Below are positions 9,800-19,524 of a stretch of DNA of 64,000 nucleotides, piece after piece. The stretch's first letter is position 1; each line of letters starts with the position of its first letter. Under the pieces are notes generated by a model. It was not told the origin of the DNA, did no database searches, and saw only the letters and a program-made list of their open reading frames with translations. The translations under genes were made by a program, and so were the position numbers. Location: assembly GCA_039105265.1 (NCBI GenBank), contig JAPFFF010000004.1:2852001-2916000 (forward strand). Direction: 5' to 3'. This stretch comes from Tritrichomonas musculus (lineage: Eukaryota > Parabasalia > Tritrichomonadida > Tritrichomonadidae).

Positions 9800-11749
9800 A
9801 TGTCCAGCATCCCTACAAATATCCCACCTGTCGCAATTTCCTCTAATAAAAATAAAAATGGAAGACGTAATGAAGCTCGAAATATAAAAGTAAAACAAAC
9901 TAATAACCAAAAAAAAAGGAAAAATAAAAAGGATCTTGAATTTCCAATGGGAAAAGAGATTTTTAATGATCCATATGCACTTGCTGATGAAAAGCATCGA
10001 TTACTTAAAGATATATCAATATTGGAGCAAGAGATTGAGCCCCTTCGTTCGGAATTAACAAAACTAAAGTATTTTATATCAAGGACGCAAGATTCAAAAG
10101 AATTGAAACAAGCCGAGCATTTAGAATCTCTTGACCGAGAATATGATGATTTGTGTGTTAGATATGACAAGTTAGACAATTTATATTCTGATATTGTTCT
10201 AGAACAAACTCAAAAGTACTTTGAAAAAATGAAACAGAGGCAGAAGGTTTTGATTATGGAACTTGAAGATGCTGAAAAAGCTCTATTGAATTTAGAAACA
10301 GAATTTGCAAACCCCCAAATAGCCAAATATGAAAATAAGTCAGCGAAAAATGAAGAAAAAATTGTCGAGTTAAAAAAGGTATTAAAAGAATTAAGAAAAG
10401 AAGAAAAAGAGCTTAATACAAGTGTATCAAATTCTTTTTCAAAAAAAGCAAGTGAAGATAAAACCATAGAGTTAAACCGTCTAACAAGTAATTACAATGC
10501 ATTAAAAGTTACTTCTCTCAATAAGAAGCATGAGCTCGAGTTTATGGAAAAGTCATTCAATGCGCGTGCTGATCGAATTAAACGAGTGATTCAGGTTAAG
10601 AAGAATGAAAAGGATGAAAAGCAAGAAAGGCGTCAATTTAATGATAAAATGAAAAAAAAGAAAGAAGAAGACCGCTTTTTGTTTGATTCTTATATGAGAA
10701 ATGAAGATATTCAGGATATACATGAGCCGCCACAATCTCAGGCTAATGAACAAAAGAATCCGCGAAATATGAATAAATCCAAAGGTCAACAACCCTCATA
10801 TGAGGCAAAAGAAACTAAAAAATTCAAGCTTAGTATTAATACAAACTTAGAAAATTCAGATCAAATAAGTACTGATAATTTCGAATCTTTTTCATCTCCT
10901 TGTCAATCTCCTATGTCAACTCAAAATCATTTTGAAAACAATGAAAGAGAATTTGATGGAACTAAAACTTTTGGAACAGATGATTTTAATTCAACAGCTG
11001 GTACCAATCAATCGCCCCGCTCCAGCAATGATAACAAATCCAATAGAGCAAGCTTAGGAAAAACAATCCAAAGTGAACTAGGAAGTGATGAAGAAGGAGG
11101 TTTAAATTCAGTAGCCGAGGAAGAGGGGAAAAATGAACTATCCTATAGCAAAAACTCAAATAGCAATGAATCAGCAAGCACAGCAGAGAAAGAAACCGAA
11201 ACAGAGAAAGAAACCGAAACAGAGAAAGAAGCTGAAACAGAGAAAGAAACTGAAACAGAGAAAGAAACTGAAACAGAGAAAGAAACTGAAACAGAGAAAG
11301 AAACCGAAACAGAGAAAGAAACCGAAACAGAGAAGGAAACCGAAACAGAGAAGGAAACCGAAACAGAGAAGGAAACCGAAACAGAGAAGGAAACCGAAAC
11401 AGAGAAAGAAACCGAAACAGAGAAAGAAACCGAAACAGAGAAGGAAACCGAAACAGAGAAGGAAACCGAAACAGAAAAAGAAACCGAAACAGAAAAAGAA
11501 ACCGAAACAGAGAAGGAAACCGAAACTGATAAAGAAGAAAATAGTGAAGCCGATAATAAAAATATAGGAGAAGGGGGAACCCATATAAAAGATTCAGACC
11601 AAAGTGAAACAGGAAAAAATGAAAGCAACGATAATGAAGATGACATTATTTCAAACTCAATGACTGAAACAGAAACTCCACCTCAATCGCCTTTGTCGGA
11701 GCAACTAAATAATAAAATTGGCCTTTTGGTTGATAAAGGTGAAAAATAA
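9800..11749 (+). CDS. coiled-coil protein with a long ETEKET repeat
   Basis: A 649-aa hydrophilic protein of unknown function. Residues 1-45 are basic and Lys/Asn-rich. Residues about 60-290 form a long heptad-rich coiled coil with many Leu, Glu and Lys (for example ISILEQEIEPLRSELTKL). Residues about 300-460 are Ser/Asn-rich and probably disordered. Residues about 463-577 are about 19 tandem copies of a six-residue Glu/Thr/Lys unit, and an acidic Ser-rich tail follows. The coiled-coil part resembles many cytoskeletal or structural trichomonad proteins, but no family is recognised. The ATG at 9800 is preceded by a short leader. The repeat is strictly in multiples of three bases, so copy number could vary without breaking the frame. 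Confidence 0.8.
   Translation: MSSIPTNIPPVAISSNKNKNGRRNEARNIKVKQTNNQKKRKNKKDLEFPMGKEIFNDPYALADEKHRLLKDISILEQEIEPLRSELTKLKYFISRTQDSKELKQAEHLESLDREYDDLCVRYDKLDNLYSDIVLEQTQKYFEKMKQRQKVLIMELEDAEKALLNLETEFANPQIAKYENKSAKNEEKIVELKKVLKELRKEEKELNTSVSNSFSKKASEDKTIELNRLTSNYNALKVTSLNKKHELEFMEKSFNARADRIKRVIQVKKNEKDEKQERRQFNDKMKKKKEEDRFLFDSYMRNEDIQDIHEPPQSQANEQKNPRNMNKSKGQQPSYEAKETKKFKLSINTNLENSDQISTDNFESFSSPCQSPMSTQNHFENNEREFDGTKTFGTDDFNSTAGTNQSPRSSNDNKSNRASLGKTIQSELGSDEEGGLNSVAEEEGKNELSYSKNSNSNESASTAEKETETEKETETEKEAETEKETETEKETETEKETETEKETETEKETETEKETETEKETETEKETETEKETETEKETETEKETETEKETETEKETETEKETETEKETETEKETETDKEENSEADNKNIGEGGTHIKDSDQSETGKNESNDNEDDIISNSMTETETPPQSPLSEQLNNKIGLLVDKGEK
11188..11530 (+). 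repeat. 18-bp coding tandem repeat (about 19 copies)
   Basis: The unit is GAGAAAGAAACCGAAACA, with single-base variants (GAA/GAG, AAA/AAG, ACC/ACT, one GCT). It encodes E-K-E-T-E-T. The 18-bp period keeps several other frames open too, which gives spurious long frames on both strands. Confidence 0.92.
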
Positions 11750-12035
11750 TTATCACAAAGAGCAAGAAGAAGAAGAAATGTTTATCTTAATTATTTAATT
11801 ATAATTTGAACCTATGAAAATAAGTTCCAAATTATGTAGATTTGAATAGACACTGTATACTATTTTAAATTGTTTTAATAATTTTATTAAATGTATAGAT
11901 TTTTTTTAAAATTTTAATTTATCTAATATTTTTAACAACATAGAAAAATCTTATATATAAGCAAATATCATAGATTATTACTTGGATAGAATTTTAATAA
12001 TAAGTAAAATCTATAAAATAAAATATATAAAACAA

Positions 12036-14516
12036 TCATAAAATATCATCAAGTGTCCCATGACCCCAATTAGGTCTAAAATTGGCATGCCAAGACATCC
12101 AGCCATTATAACTAGTAAATCTATTATAAAGGTCAAGAAGATGTAAATGTGGAGTTTCTAATGAAATTTTTGTATGAATCAAATGTTTTTCAGAAGGCAA
12201 AAAACGAATCAAAATTGGCGGCATCAGTCTGCAAATATCAAATTCAAAAGCAGAATCAACATAGAAAATCAAATGATTTTCAATATAGCCATGAACAACT
12301 TCCCACATCAATCGGTGGCAGCCTTGAAAGTCTCCACTTGCATCGCACAAAAGGGAAAATTTCATCTGATTCAAGCCGATGTCCGTATGAGCCCAATAAG
12401 TTATTGAATAGTAGTACTTATTAAAATCTTTCAAAACTCGAGGAATTTCAACAGGCATGACATTTTCACGAACTGATCGAATGATTGATAATGGATTAAA
12501 AAGAAGTTGTTCGGCTGAAATAAAGAATCCTGGTGGCATTAGAACATCAGATGAACCAACAATAATATATTGGCCACGTGCTCGTCTTGCTCCAATGTTA
12601 CGTAAAACATATTCTGGGAAACATTTGGCTTTGATTCTTTTCTTAATTTCTTTTAATATTTTCGCAGTAATGATAACTTCACGATGATATTTAGCAAGAT
12701 TAGGAGGAACATCATATAGATCTTTAAATGGCGTATTTTTTGAAGAAGTGTAAACGGTTATGAATTCTACATTAATTAGAGGAAATTGGGGCAATATTTG
12801 TGAAACTGTGTTCATAATAATCTGATGATAATTAACAACTCGTGGAAGATCAGAAATTGTGGTTACATGTGATACATATGGTGATGATAAATTTGGAATG
12901 ATTGAATGGAAGAGAATATCACTGATTGCAAATGATTTGGTAATATTTTTTTCAATCTTAATTGTTTTGCTCTCGAGTAAAGATGCATTAGAAATTTCAG
13001 ATGATATATCGCTACTATTGGATGAATAATTTTTTGTTTCTGTTGATTGAATGTCTATTTGTTGGTTATTGCTTTGTTTTATTTGCTGTTGTTGTTGATT
13101 ATTATTGTTTGGATGATTTTGTTGTTGATTATTATTTGATTGCTGATTAGCGTTTTGTTGGGATTTGATTTGCGGATTATTATTATCTGGTTGTCCTTGC
13201 GTTTGCTTTTGTTGTTGTTGATTATTTAACGGAAGTTCTTTGGGATTTTGATTGTAAAAAATATGATTTTTGGGTAGCTGATTGTTTGGGTAATAATTAT
13301 TTTGTTGTTTGTTTCTTTGTCTCTTATTTTGTTTAAATTTTGTTTTGTTTTCGGACTTATTTGGTTTGTTCTCTGGTTTATTGTCTGGCTTGTTATCTGG
13401 TTTGTTTTCTGGTATATTATCTGGTTTATTGTCTGGCTTGTTATCTGGTTTGCTTTCTGGTTTGTTATCTGGTTTATTATCTGGTTTGTTATCTGGTTTA
13501 TTATCTGGTTTGTTATCTGGTTTATTGTCTGGTTTATTGTCTGGTTTGTTATCTGGTTTATTATCTGGTTTGTTATCTGGTTTATTGTCTGGTTTATTGT
13601 CTGGTTTATTGTCTGGTTTATTATCTGGTTTGTTCTCTTTTGGTGTGCTATTTTCAATTTCTGTTTCATTATGATTCAATTTGCATTGGGGGTGAATTTT
13701 ATATATATGTGATAATACATCTTGCGTTGAGTATTGCGGAAGATCAGGTGTATCATGAATTGGTGGTAATAAATTGTTTTCACGATATTGAATCAGATTT
13801 TGAAATAAATAGTCTGCTATATCGTATGCAAATACGTATCGAACGGAATTTGGGCAATTGTAAATGTCTTTTGTTTGATTAATGATACAATCGTAATAAA
13901 ACGAGTTAACACAGTCAGTAATCCTTTGATAATTTGGTCCAAAAACTACTGGAATTTGAATTTGATGTGAGTAATTGTCGTTTAGAAATGATGAGACGAG
14001 ACGAATTATTGGAATTTTTCTCTTTTGAGCATATACATTAAGTCTTTTTGTGGCATAGTCATCATAAATATGCTGGAAATCATAAATTAGAATATTATTA
14101 TGTATCTGATCAAATATATCCCAAATTGGATCTCTCAACATATTAAAGTGAATTCGATTTTTAACCTCTACGAATTCAATCTTTGATTCATGAAGCATTT
14201 TAGTTAAATGAATCCCAACAGATGAAGATGATCCAATAATAATAAGATGAAAATCTGAATCAAAATTATAATTGATATCAAGTACGCATGGTAAAAGATT
14301 AACATAGTCATCGTGAATAAAATGTCTCTTATAAAGTAAATTACTGTTTAAGTCCGTTAAAGATTGCAAACAAATGTTATCTTTATTAAATTTATTATTA
14401 TTTAAATTATCAAAAATGGATAAATCGTATTTTTGTGGGCGCATTATAATATGTATACAAGCAAAAACAGTAAAAATTGCGGAGAGAATGCTAAAAAAAA
14501 GAACGCTGAGATTCAT
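12036..14516 (-). CDS. type II membrane protein: SDR/epimerase-like domain fused to glycosyltransferase-like domain
   Basis: An 826-aa protein. Residues 4-24 are a single N-terminal hydrophobic anchor, as in Golgi type II glycosyltransferases. Residues about 89-285 look like an NAD-binding SDR/epimerase-type Rossmann domain: FHLIIIGSSSSVGIHLTKML gives the beta1-turn-alpha1 of that fold, and VFGPNYQ resembles a late epimerase segment. A low-complexity linker follows, with about 22 NKPD tetrads and then Gln/Asn-rich sequence (about 295-500). Residues about 535-826 resemble a GT-A fold: NIGARRARGQYIIVGSSDVL has the usual helix-strand pattern before a metal-binding acidic residue (D657), followed by GDFQGCHR and a Trp/His-rich end. 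The full SDR Tyr-x3-Lys pair is not evident, so the first domain may bind a nucleotide sugar without catalysis. Both domain calls are structural inferences. Confidence 0.6.
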   Translation of the reverse strand: MNLSVLFFSILSAIFTVFACIHIIMRPQKYDLSIFDNLNNNKFNKDNICLQSLTDLNSNLLYKRHFIHDDYVNLLPCVLDINYNFDSDFHLIIIGSSSSVGIHLTKMLHESKIEFVEVKNRIHFNMLRDPIWDIFDQIHNNILIYDFQHIYDDYATKRLNVYAQKRKIPIIRLVSSFLNDNYSHQIQIPVVFGPNYQRITDCVNSFYYDCIINQTKDIYNCPNSVRYVFAYDIADYLFQNLIQYRENNLLPPIHDTPDLPQYSTQDVLSHIYKIHPQCKLNHNETEIENSTPKENKPDNKPDNKPDNKPDNKPDNKPDNKPDNKPDNKPDNKPDNKPDNKPDNKPDNKPDNKPESKPDNKPDNKPDNIPENKPDNKPDNKPENKPNKSENKTKFKQNKRQRNKQQNNYYPNNQLPKNHIFYNQNPKELPLNNQQQQKQTQGQPDNNNPQIKSQQNANQQSNNNQQQNHPNNNNQQQQQIKQSNNQQIDIQSTETKNYSSNSSDISSEISNASLLESKTIKIEKNITKSFAISDILFHSIIPNLSSPYVSHVTTISDLPRVVNYHQIIMNTVSQILPQFPLINVEFITVYTSSKNTPFKDLYDVPPNLAKYHREVIITAKILKEIKKRIKAKCFPEYVLRNIGARRARGQYIIVGSSDVLMPPGFFISAEQLLFNPLSIIRSVRENVMPVEIPRVLKDFNKYYYSITYWAHTDIGLNQMKFSLLCDASGDFQGCHRLMWEVVHGYIENHLIFYVDSAFEFDICRLMPPILIRFLPSEKHLIHTKISLETPHLHLLDLYNRFTSYNGWMSWHANFRPNWGHGTLDDIL
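13370..13645 (-). repeat. 12-bp coding tandem repeat encoding NKPD
   Basis: About 22 copies of a 12-bp unit, read on the minus strand as Asn-Lys-Pro-Asp, with NKPE, SKPD and NIPE variants. It forms a flexible charged linker between the SDR-like and glycosyltransferase-like domains. Confidence 0.92.
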
Positions 14517-14815
14517 TTTAATTGAGGGTTTTCATTTATTAGAGAACGTTTAAAAGAGGAGTAAAATCAAAATATAAATTTCTTTATATAAAAGCCGAAA
14601 ATGAAGAAAATTTGTAGATCCTCATTTATTACATTAAAAGGAAAAATCAAAAAAAAAATTAGAGTGAATGGAATATTAATTATTATTTTTATAATTTTAT
14701 AATATAAACTACGAACAATTGTTAAACAGGTGAATCTTCTTTAACATCAAAGATAAATCTGTTTTCATATATTATATCTATGTCTAATCATATCATATAG
14801 CAAATTTTAATTTTG

Positions 14816-15859
14816 CTATCGTTTCCTTGAAATGGAATTTTTATCTCTATTATCGCACGACATCGATAATTTAATTAGATTTATTTGAATTGTTGAATTT
14901 CCTAACGTGCAATTTTTGGTGACAACAAAATCATTAAAAATAATATCATCCTTATCTATAACGCAAGATATTAAAGATATACGAGCATCGGCATGCATAT
15001 AAGTAATATTTCCATAATTATTAGCAAAAATTGAATTACTAACAAATAAGTCTGTCATACTCAAATATATCATTCCCAAATTACAGGAATTGTTAATAAG
15101 ATTTATATGTGAAAAATCTCCTTTAAAGTATATACGAACAAACGCTAAGGCGTTCCCGCTTTTATGTTGGCATGTAAGTATAAATTTTAATATTGAATGA
15201 TCTTCTTCAGTGTGTGATAGTCGAATCCCAGATGAAAAACGATGTTTTCCTGATGTATAATTATGAAATCGGCAATCTGTATATCCTTTAAAAATTGAAA
15301 CTTGGCTGTCCATATCTGGACGTTCTTGTTGAGGAGGAGGGCATTGAAAAACTGAAATCTGGTAAATTTTGGATTGGTTTGCTTCAAAAACATAAATCGC
15401 TGAACCCCACCACCCCTCAAAAACGGTTGTACAATGATAAAAACAGCAATATTCGCATTCAAATTTTTGACTTTTTGAAAAAATTGCTCCACCATTTTTC
15501 GATATTTGGCAATTCTCAAAAATGCAGTTTGAGATGATAGTATGTGCTGACCTTTCTTTGATGTTAATTGCTCTTTGCTTGCAATTTTGGAAAATATTAT
15601 CTTTAATTTTAATTAAAGATTCGTTCGATTGAAAAAAAATGGATGGCTTTAAAAAATTCTGAAATTTAGATTTTTTTATAGAATATTCTGCTGAGATACC
15701 AGTTGAAGTGTATAAAAATGATGAAATAAAAAAATTCAAAATAATATTATGAAATATGTTCAACTTAATGAAATTGTTATTAGCAAATAATGGAGAAAAT
15801 GATGATTGTAGATGGTTTACTTTTGTAAGTAATTTTAAATTTGATACTGTGAGGTTCAT
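14816..15859 (-). CDS. Pmp-like parallel beta-helix protein
   Basis: A 347-aa Cys-rich protein with repeats of the form F-x-N/C-C-x(n)-GGAIxS, for example NCIFENCQISKNGGAIFS and SNSIFANNYGNI. This pattern is the right-handed parallel beta-helix shared with chlamydial polymorphic membrane proteins and with a known Pmp-like family of Trichomonas surface proteins. The best hydrophobic stretch (LNIFHNIILNFFISSF) lies near residues 33-48. There is no clear signal peptide at residue 1 and no C-terminal transmembrane helix. The gene may therefore be a 5'- and 3'-shortened family member or a secreted/intracellular form. The start is the ATG at 15859; no upstream in-frame extension gives a signal peptide. 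Confidence 0.6.
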   Translation of the reverse strand: MNLTVSNLKLLTKVNHLQSSFSPLFANNNFIKLNIFHNIILNFFISSFLYTSTGISAEYSIKKSKFQNFLKPSIFFQSNESLIKIKDNIFQNCKQRAINIKERSAHTIISNCIFENCQISKNGGAIFSKSQKFECEYCCFYHCTTVFEGWWGSAIYVFEANQSKIYQISVFQCPPPQQERPDMDSQVSIFKGYTDCRFHNYTSGKHRFSSGIRLSHTEEDHSILKFILTCQHKSGNALAFVRIYFKGDFSHINLINNSCNLGMIYLSMTDLFVSNSIFANNYGNITYMHADARISLISCVIDKDDIIFNDFVVTKNCTLGNSTIQINLIKLSMSCDNRDKNSISRKR

Positions 15860-15933
15860 TCTTCATTAAAAAAATCAAAATTTGTTACAAAATAAAGTGC
15901 TTTCATATTATCGACTTTTTCAATTACGGAAAA

Positions 15934-16664
15934 AATATTGATAAGAAATTTAACTTTTTAAATTACAAATTCTTTTCAATTATTCACTTTTTGATGGTTA
16001 TTCCTTCCATTTTCTTGTAGTTTATGGCCTCTACTTTTTGAGAAAAAATAAAAAATGAAAAGGACAAAAAAAAATGGTATATCAAAAAAGTTGCACTTTT
16101 CAGACAAAATGCTCTCAATTTTTTTTCAATCATTTCTATTCAATTCGAAGACTTTTTTATGATAAAAAAAGAATTGATTTTTTTATGATTTATTTCCAAA
16201 AAACAAGTCAAAATAAGTTCATATATCAATATTATAATAAATAAGATTGAGAGGATTTTGTCCGAAAAGTATAAAGTTTCTCAATATATCAAAAAAATTA
16301 GAAAAATATTGTATACCAAAAAAATCAATTTGTGTTGCTTCTGATGATGTCGCGTGATTAACACCGAAGTTCGTTAAGCATATATCAGCTTCTTTTGAAC
16401 ATAAATTGCAGATTTTGAACGAATCCTGTTGCACAACCCAAAATATTTTTTTACATTTTCCTAAAAATATTTTTTCTGAATTTTTTTTTGTCTTTTTCAA
16501 TTTTTTTTTACTTTTTCTCAAAAGTAGCTCCATAAACTACAGAAATGGAAAGGATAACAATCAAAAAGTGAAATTGAAAAGAATTCCACAAACTGGTAAT
16601 TTTAAAAATAAAATAACTTTTGTTAACGACGATTAACTATTGAATTCATTTCTTATCAATATTT
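15934..16664. mobile_element. foldback-like inverted repeat element
   Basis: Two inverted arms of a related sequence face each other. The left arm (15934-16120) and the right arm (16244-16664) share AATATTGATAAGAAAT at the outer ends, a TTCACTTTTTGAT block, a TGTAGTTTATGG block and, innermost, a GACAAAATGCTCTCAAT-type block. The right arm has roughly 170-200 bp with no counterpart in the left arm. No target duplication could be fixed because the flanks are AT-rich. It could be a foldback transposon or two nested fragments of one older element. No intact gene is inside; the short frames on either strand are probably relics. Confidence 0.55.
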
Positions 16665-17401
16665 AAGATTTTGATAAAACTTAAGAAGATCATAGCAAGA
16701 GAAAAATATGAATTATCGATCCTATTGATGCACATGGGAAGAAATGTACATTTGGCAAGAATATAATACCGGTCTGCAGAATACTAAACTTACTTATTAC
16801 ATAAAGATGTTCGAGAAAGATCTTTTTGCTTAACTTTTTCTATATGTACTTTTTTTTGAATATTTTTATTCAATTATTTGAGTACATAGATAGAGGTTTT
16901 TTAATTTAATTTTAAATTTTTTAAAAAATATGCAAAATTTCTTTACTATCAATTTTTTAATTCTTTGTTGATGTTTTTTTATAATAATCATCATATTATT
17001 TTGATGGTTAACATGATGGAATAATACAATTTTTGTTTTTAACAAGATAAACATGTTTGAAAAGTGTACTAAACCGAACATTATTTTACACAGTTAAAAT
17101 TAAATTCAATTTGAAAAGAATTGAATTTTTGAATTAAAAATAAAAATAATAAATTTTTTTTAATGGAATAAATATGAAATATTGCACAATAATTAATAAA
17201 AGTAGATATTTTGTCGAAAGTAATACAATTTGAATTTTATTTAATTCAAAATTGTGAAACGCAAAAGAATAATGATATTTATTTCTTTTTATAATTATCT
17301 TGAAATTATAATGTTTAAAATGTGTATTTACAAGTAAATATTTATATTTATTAATCAATAAACCTAAAAACAAGAATAAAAAATATTACAAACTTTAGAA
17401 A
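16665..17401. other. AT-rich intergenic DNA
   Basis: About 740 bp between the foldback-like element and the kinase gene. Short open frames exist on the minus strand (16866-17373), but they are Lys/Ile/Phe/Asn-rich, as expected by chance in AT-rich DNA. No feature is recognised. Confidence 0.5.
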
Positions 17402-17547
17402 ATGAAATATGATGAAGAGTTTTATTATGTAATTGTTTTTTTTTTTTTGAAAAGTTAAATTCAAAGAAAATTAAATAAGCATTCAATTATTTTTTATTTT
17501 ATTTTATTTTAATTCCAATTCAATATACATTCATTTGCCCTAATAAG

Positions 17548-18723
17548 ATTGGTCCTTATCAGTTACGAGGTACTATAGGATCAGGCGCATATGGCGTTGT
17601 CAAGCTTGCGTATAAAGTTGATACAAACAAATATTATGCATGTAAAGTAATTGCAAAAAAAAGAATAGAACTTATGACAGATAAAACAAGATTTGAACAA
17701 GAAATACGAATTCAGCAACAAATGAGAAATGAAAACATTGTTCAGTTAATTGATTTATATCAAGATACGTTAAATTATTATATCATAATTGAATTTTGCC
17801 CTAACGGTGAGCTTTTTGGCCGGATTGTGTCTAATAAAAAACTAAGTGAAGACGAAGCTAGAATATTTTTTTCTCAAATACTAAATGGATTAGTCTATAT
17901 TCATTCTGTGAACGTCGCGCATAGAGATTTAAAGCCGGAAAATATCCTTATTGACGAAAATGGAAGAGCAAAAATTTCTGATTTTGGACTATCAAAATTT
18001 ATTGGTCAAGATGGAGTAGTTAAAACTTCATGTGGATCACCTGTTTATGTATCACCTGAAGTAATTTCTGGTAAGCCTTACGATCCAAAAAAAAGTGATA
18101 TGTGGAGTGCTGGAGTTATTTTATATGCAATGGTAACAGGACAGCTTCCATGGACAAAACGAAATAAAATACAGCTTTATGAACAAATCAAAAAAGCACA
18201 ATTTCCTATTCCTAAAGAATTATCAGAAGATTGCGTTGATTTAATTAAGAGTTTAATGAATTTAGATATTAATAATAGATTAACAGCAAAGCAGGCTCTT
18301 CAGCATAAATTCATGACAAAAAAAGCGGTATCGGCACTGCCTAAGCTGGTTCCTGAAGGAACTAAGTTAGTTCGTGAAGGGCCAAGGCCTGTTATTTCTC
18401 TCCGAAAACTTGACACTTTCTTTGAAAAAGAAATGCATGAAATTAGATATAAAGATCGGCCAATGTCAACTAGTTCTGATAATTGTATGGACCCTGAAAA
18501 AAAAGAAAAGTTTACCTTTTCAAAAGTTGTAAAACGGATCACATTAAATCATAAATACAAAGAAGTTGAAACTAAGAAATGTAATTTAGTTCCTCTTTCA
18601 ACAGCCCCGTTCCCTACTTTGGATGAAAAAATTGATTTTGAAGAAAACGTAACAAAATGGAAAAAAGTTGTTAAAATGGCCAGGATCAAAAATAGGCCAA
18701 GTAGTATTAAGTCAAAGAAATAG
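17548..18723 (+). CDS. CAMK/SNF1-like Ser/Thr protein kinase, 5' end unresolved
   Basis: A complete protein kinase domain of the CAMK-like (AMPK/MARK-type) group. Counting from the ATT at 17548, the glycine loop GSGAYG is at 11-16, the ATP-anchoring Lys of ACKVI at K33, HRDLKPEN at 125-132 and DFGLS from 145. The activation segment ends in SPVYVSPE, and DMWSAGVILYAM follows. A ~100-residue basic tail follows the kinase domain. All catalytic residues are intact, so the gene is probably active. The first in-frame ATG (17674) would delete the glycine loop and the Lys. The frame is open upstream only to 17479 and contains no ATG there. A short exon at 17402-17428 joined by a ~119-nt intron would supply one; a lost start codon is the alternative. 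The start given here is therefore the start of the recognisable domain. Confidence 0.85.
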   Translation: MGPYQLRGTIGSGAYGVVKLAYKVDTNKYYACKVIAKKRIELMTDKTRFEQEIRIQQQMRNENIVQLIDLYQDTLNYYIIIEFCPNGELFGRIVSNKKLSEDEARIFFSQILNGLVYIHSVNVAHRDLKPENILIDENGRAKISDFGLSKFIGQDGVVKTSCGSPVYVSPEVISGKPYDPKKSDMWSAGVILYAMVTGQLPWTKRNKIQLYEQIKKAQFPIPKELSEDCVDLIKSLMNLDINNRLTAKQALQHKFMTKKAVSALPKLVPEGTKLVREGPRPVISLRKLDTFFEKEMHEIRYKDRPMSTSSDNCMDPEKKEKFTFSKVVKRITLNHKYKEVETKKCNLVPLSTAPFPTLDEKIDFEENVTKWKKVVKMARIKNRPSSIKSKK

Positions 18724-18822
18724 AACGAAGCTCTTTATATTAGTAAACGTGTTATTTTTTGTTTTGATTAGATTTCGTATTTCTTCGTTAAGAGAAGATT
18801 AATCGAAAAAATTATTGCGTCA

Positions 18823-19524
18823 TTAAATGAAATTGTCATATTGGGAATTTTCATTGAGAAAAGTCTGTTCCATCAGAGGGAAATAAGATGGAAATAGGTT
18901 GAGATAAATTTGAATTTCTTCAGGTTTAAAAAGAACAAAAACAATACGATCAACTTTATTGAAGTTTTCTGGTTCTTCTAAAAAAACTCTAACAGCTCGA
19001 AGTGCAATATCTGCGGCTTTGTCTGCCGGAAAGCCGAAGACATCTGTTGAAATTGAAGTTAACGCAATGCTTCGAATATCATTTCTATTTTTAATAAAAG
19101 AAAGAATTGAATTGTATGTGTCTAAAAGTAATTGTGGTTTGTCATCACCGCACGGGCCAACAGCATGAATTATATATTTGCAAGGAAGTTGATATCCATT
19201 AGTTAAAACAGCTTTTCCACAATCGCAACGACCAATTTTTTGGCACTCTTTTATAAGCTCTGGGCCAGCTGCAGCAAATATCCCACCATTTAATCCACCA
19301 CCGGCCATCAAATGAACATTAGCAGGGCAAACAATTGCATCAACAACAAAATTTGTATTGAATCCTTGAAATAATAAAGAAACTTTTGAATTTATTTGCG
19401 AGTTAGGTTGGAAATACTCATTTCGTGGAATTTTTGTAATAAGTTCAGGTCCAGACGCGTCCCAGGTTTGAATTGAGTCGAGTGTTAAAATAGGAGGTTC
19501 TTTTCTCATTAACTTTGCTTTCAT
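18823..19524 (-). CDS. MacroD-type macrodomain protein
   Basis: A 233-aa protein containing one macrodomain of the MacroD class (about residues 45-220). Members bind ADP-ribose, and many remove mono-ADP-ribose or deacetylate O-acetyl-ADP-ribose. The first binding loop reads VDAIVCPANVHLMAGGGLNG and the second STDVFGFPADKAADIAL, matching the SISTGVFGYP loop of MacroD proteins. The phosphate-binding GGG is present. The Asp and His that follow it in active MacroD proteins (GGGVDGxIH) are Asn79 and Phe83 here, so hydrolase activity may be weak or lost and the protein may be a reader. An N-terminal ~40-residue segment precedes the domain, which matches MACROD1/2 layout. It is convergent with the kinase gene 99 bp away. 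The start is the ATG at 19524. Confidence 0.93.
   Translation of the reverse strand: MKAKLMRKEPPILTLDSIQTWDASGPELITKIPRNEYFQPNSQINSKVSLLFQGFNTNFVVDAIVCPANVHLMAGGGLNGGIFAAAGPELIKECQKIGRCDCGKAVLTNGYQLPCKYIIHAVGPCGDDKPQLLLDTYNSILSFIKNRNDIRSIALTSISTDVFGFPADKAADIALRAVRVFLEEPENFNKVDRIVFVLFKPEEIQIYLNLFPSYFPLMEQTFLNENSQYDNFI

Noticed and set aside
11133-11646. Long frames on both strands rich in KKPKQR, SVSFSV or FGFFLC
   Set aside because: They are shadows of the 18-bp coding repeat; a period divisible by three keeps other frames open.
13226-13882. Frames rich in NQT, FIVWFV or LLSGLLSG, one looking like a membrane protein
   Set aside because: Antisense or shifted readings of the 12-bp NKPD repeat.
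16219-16636. Overlapping short frames on both strands
   Set aside because: They lie inside the foldback-like element, have AT-driven composition and match no family.
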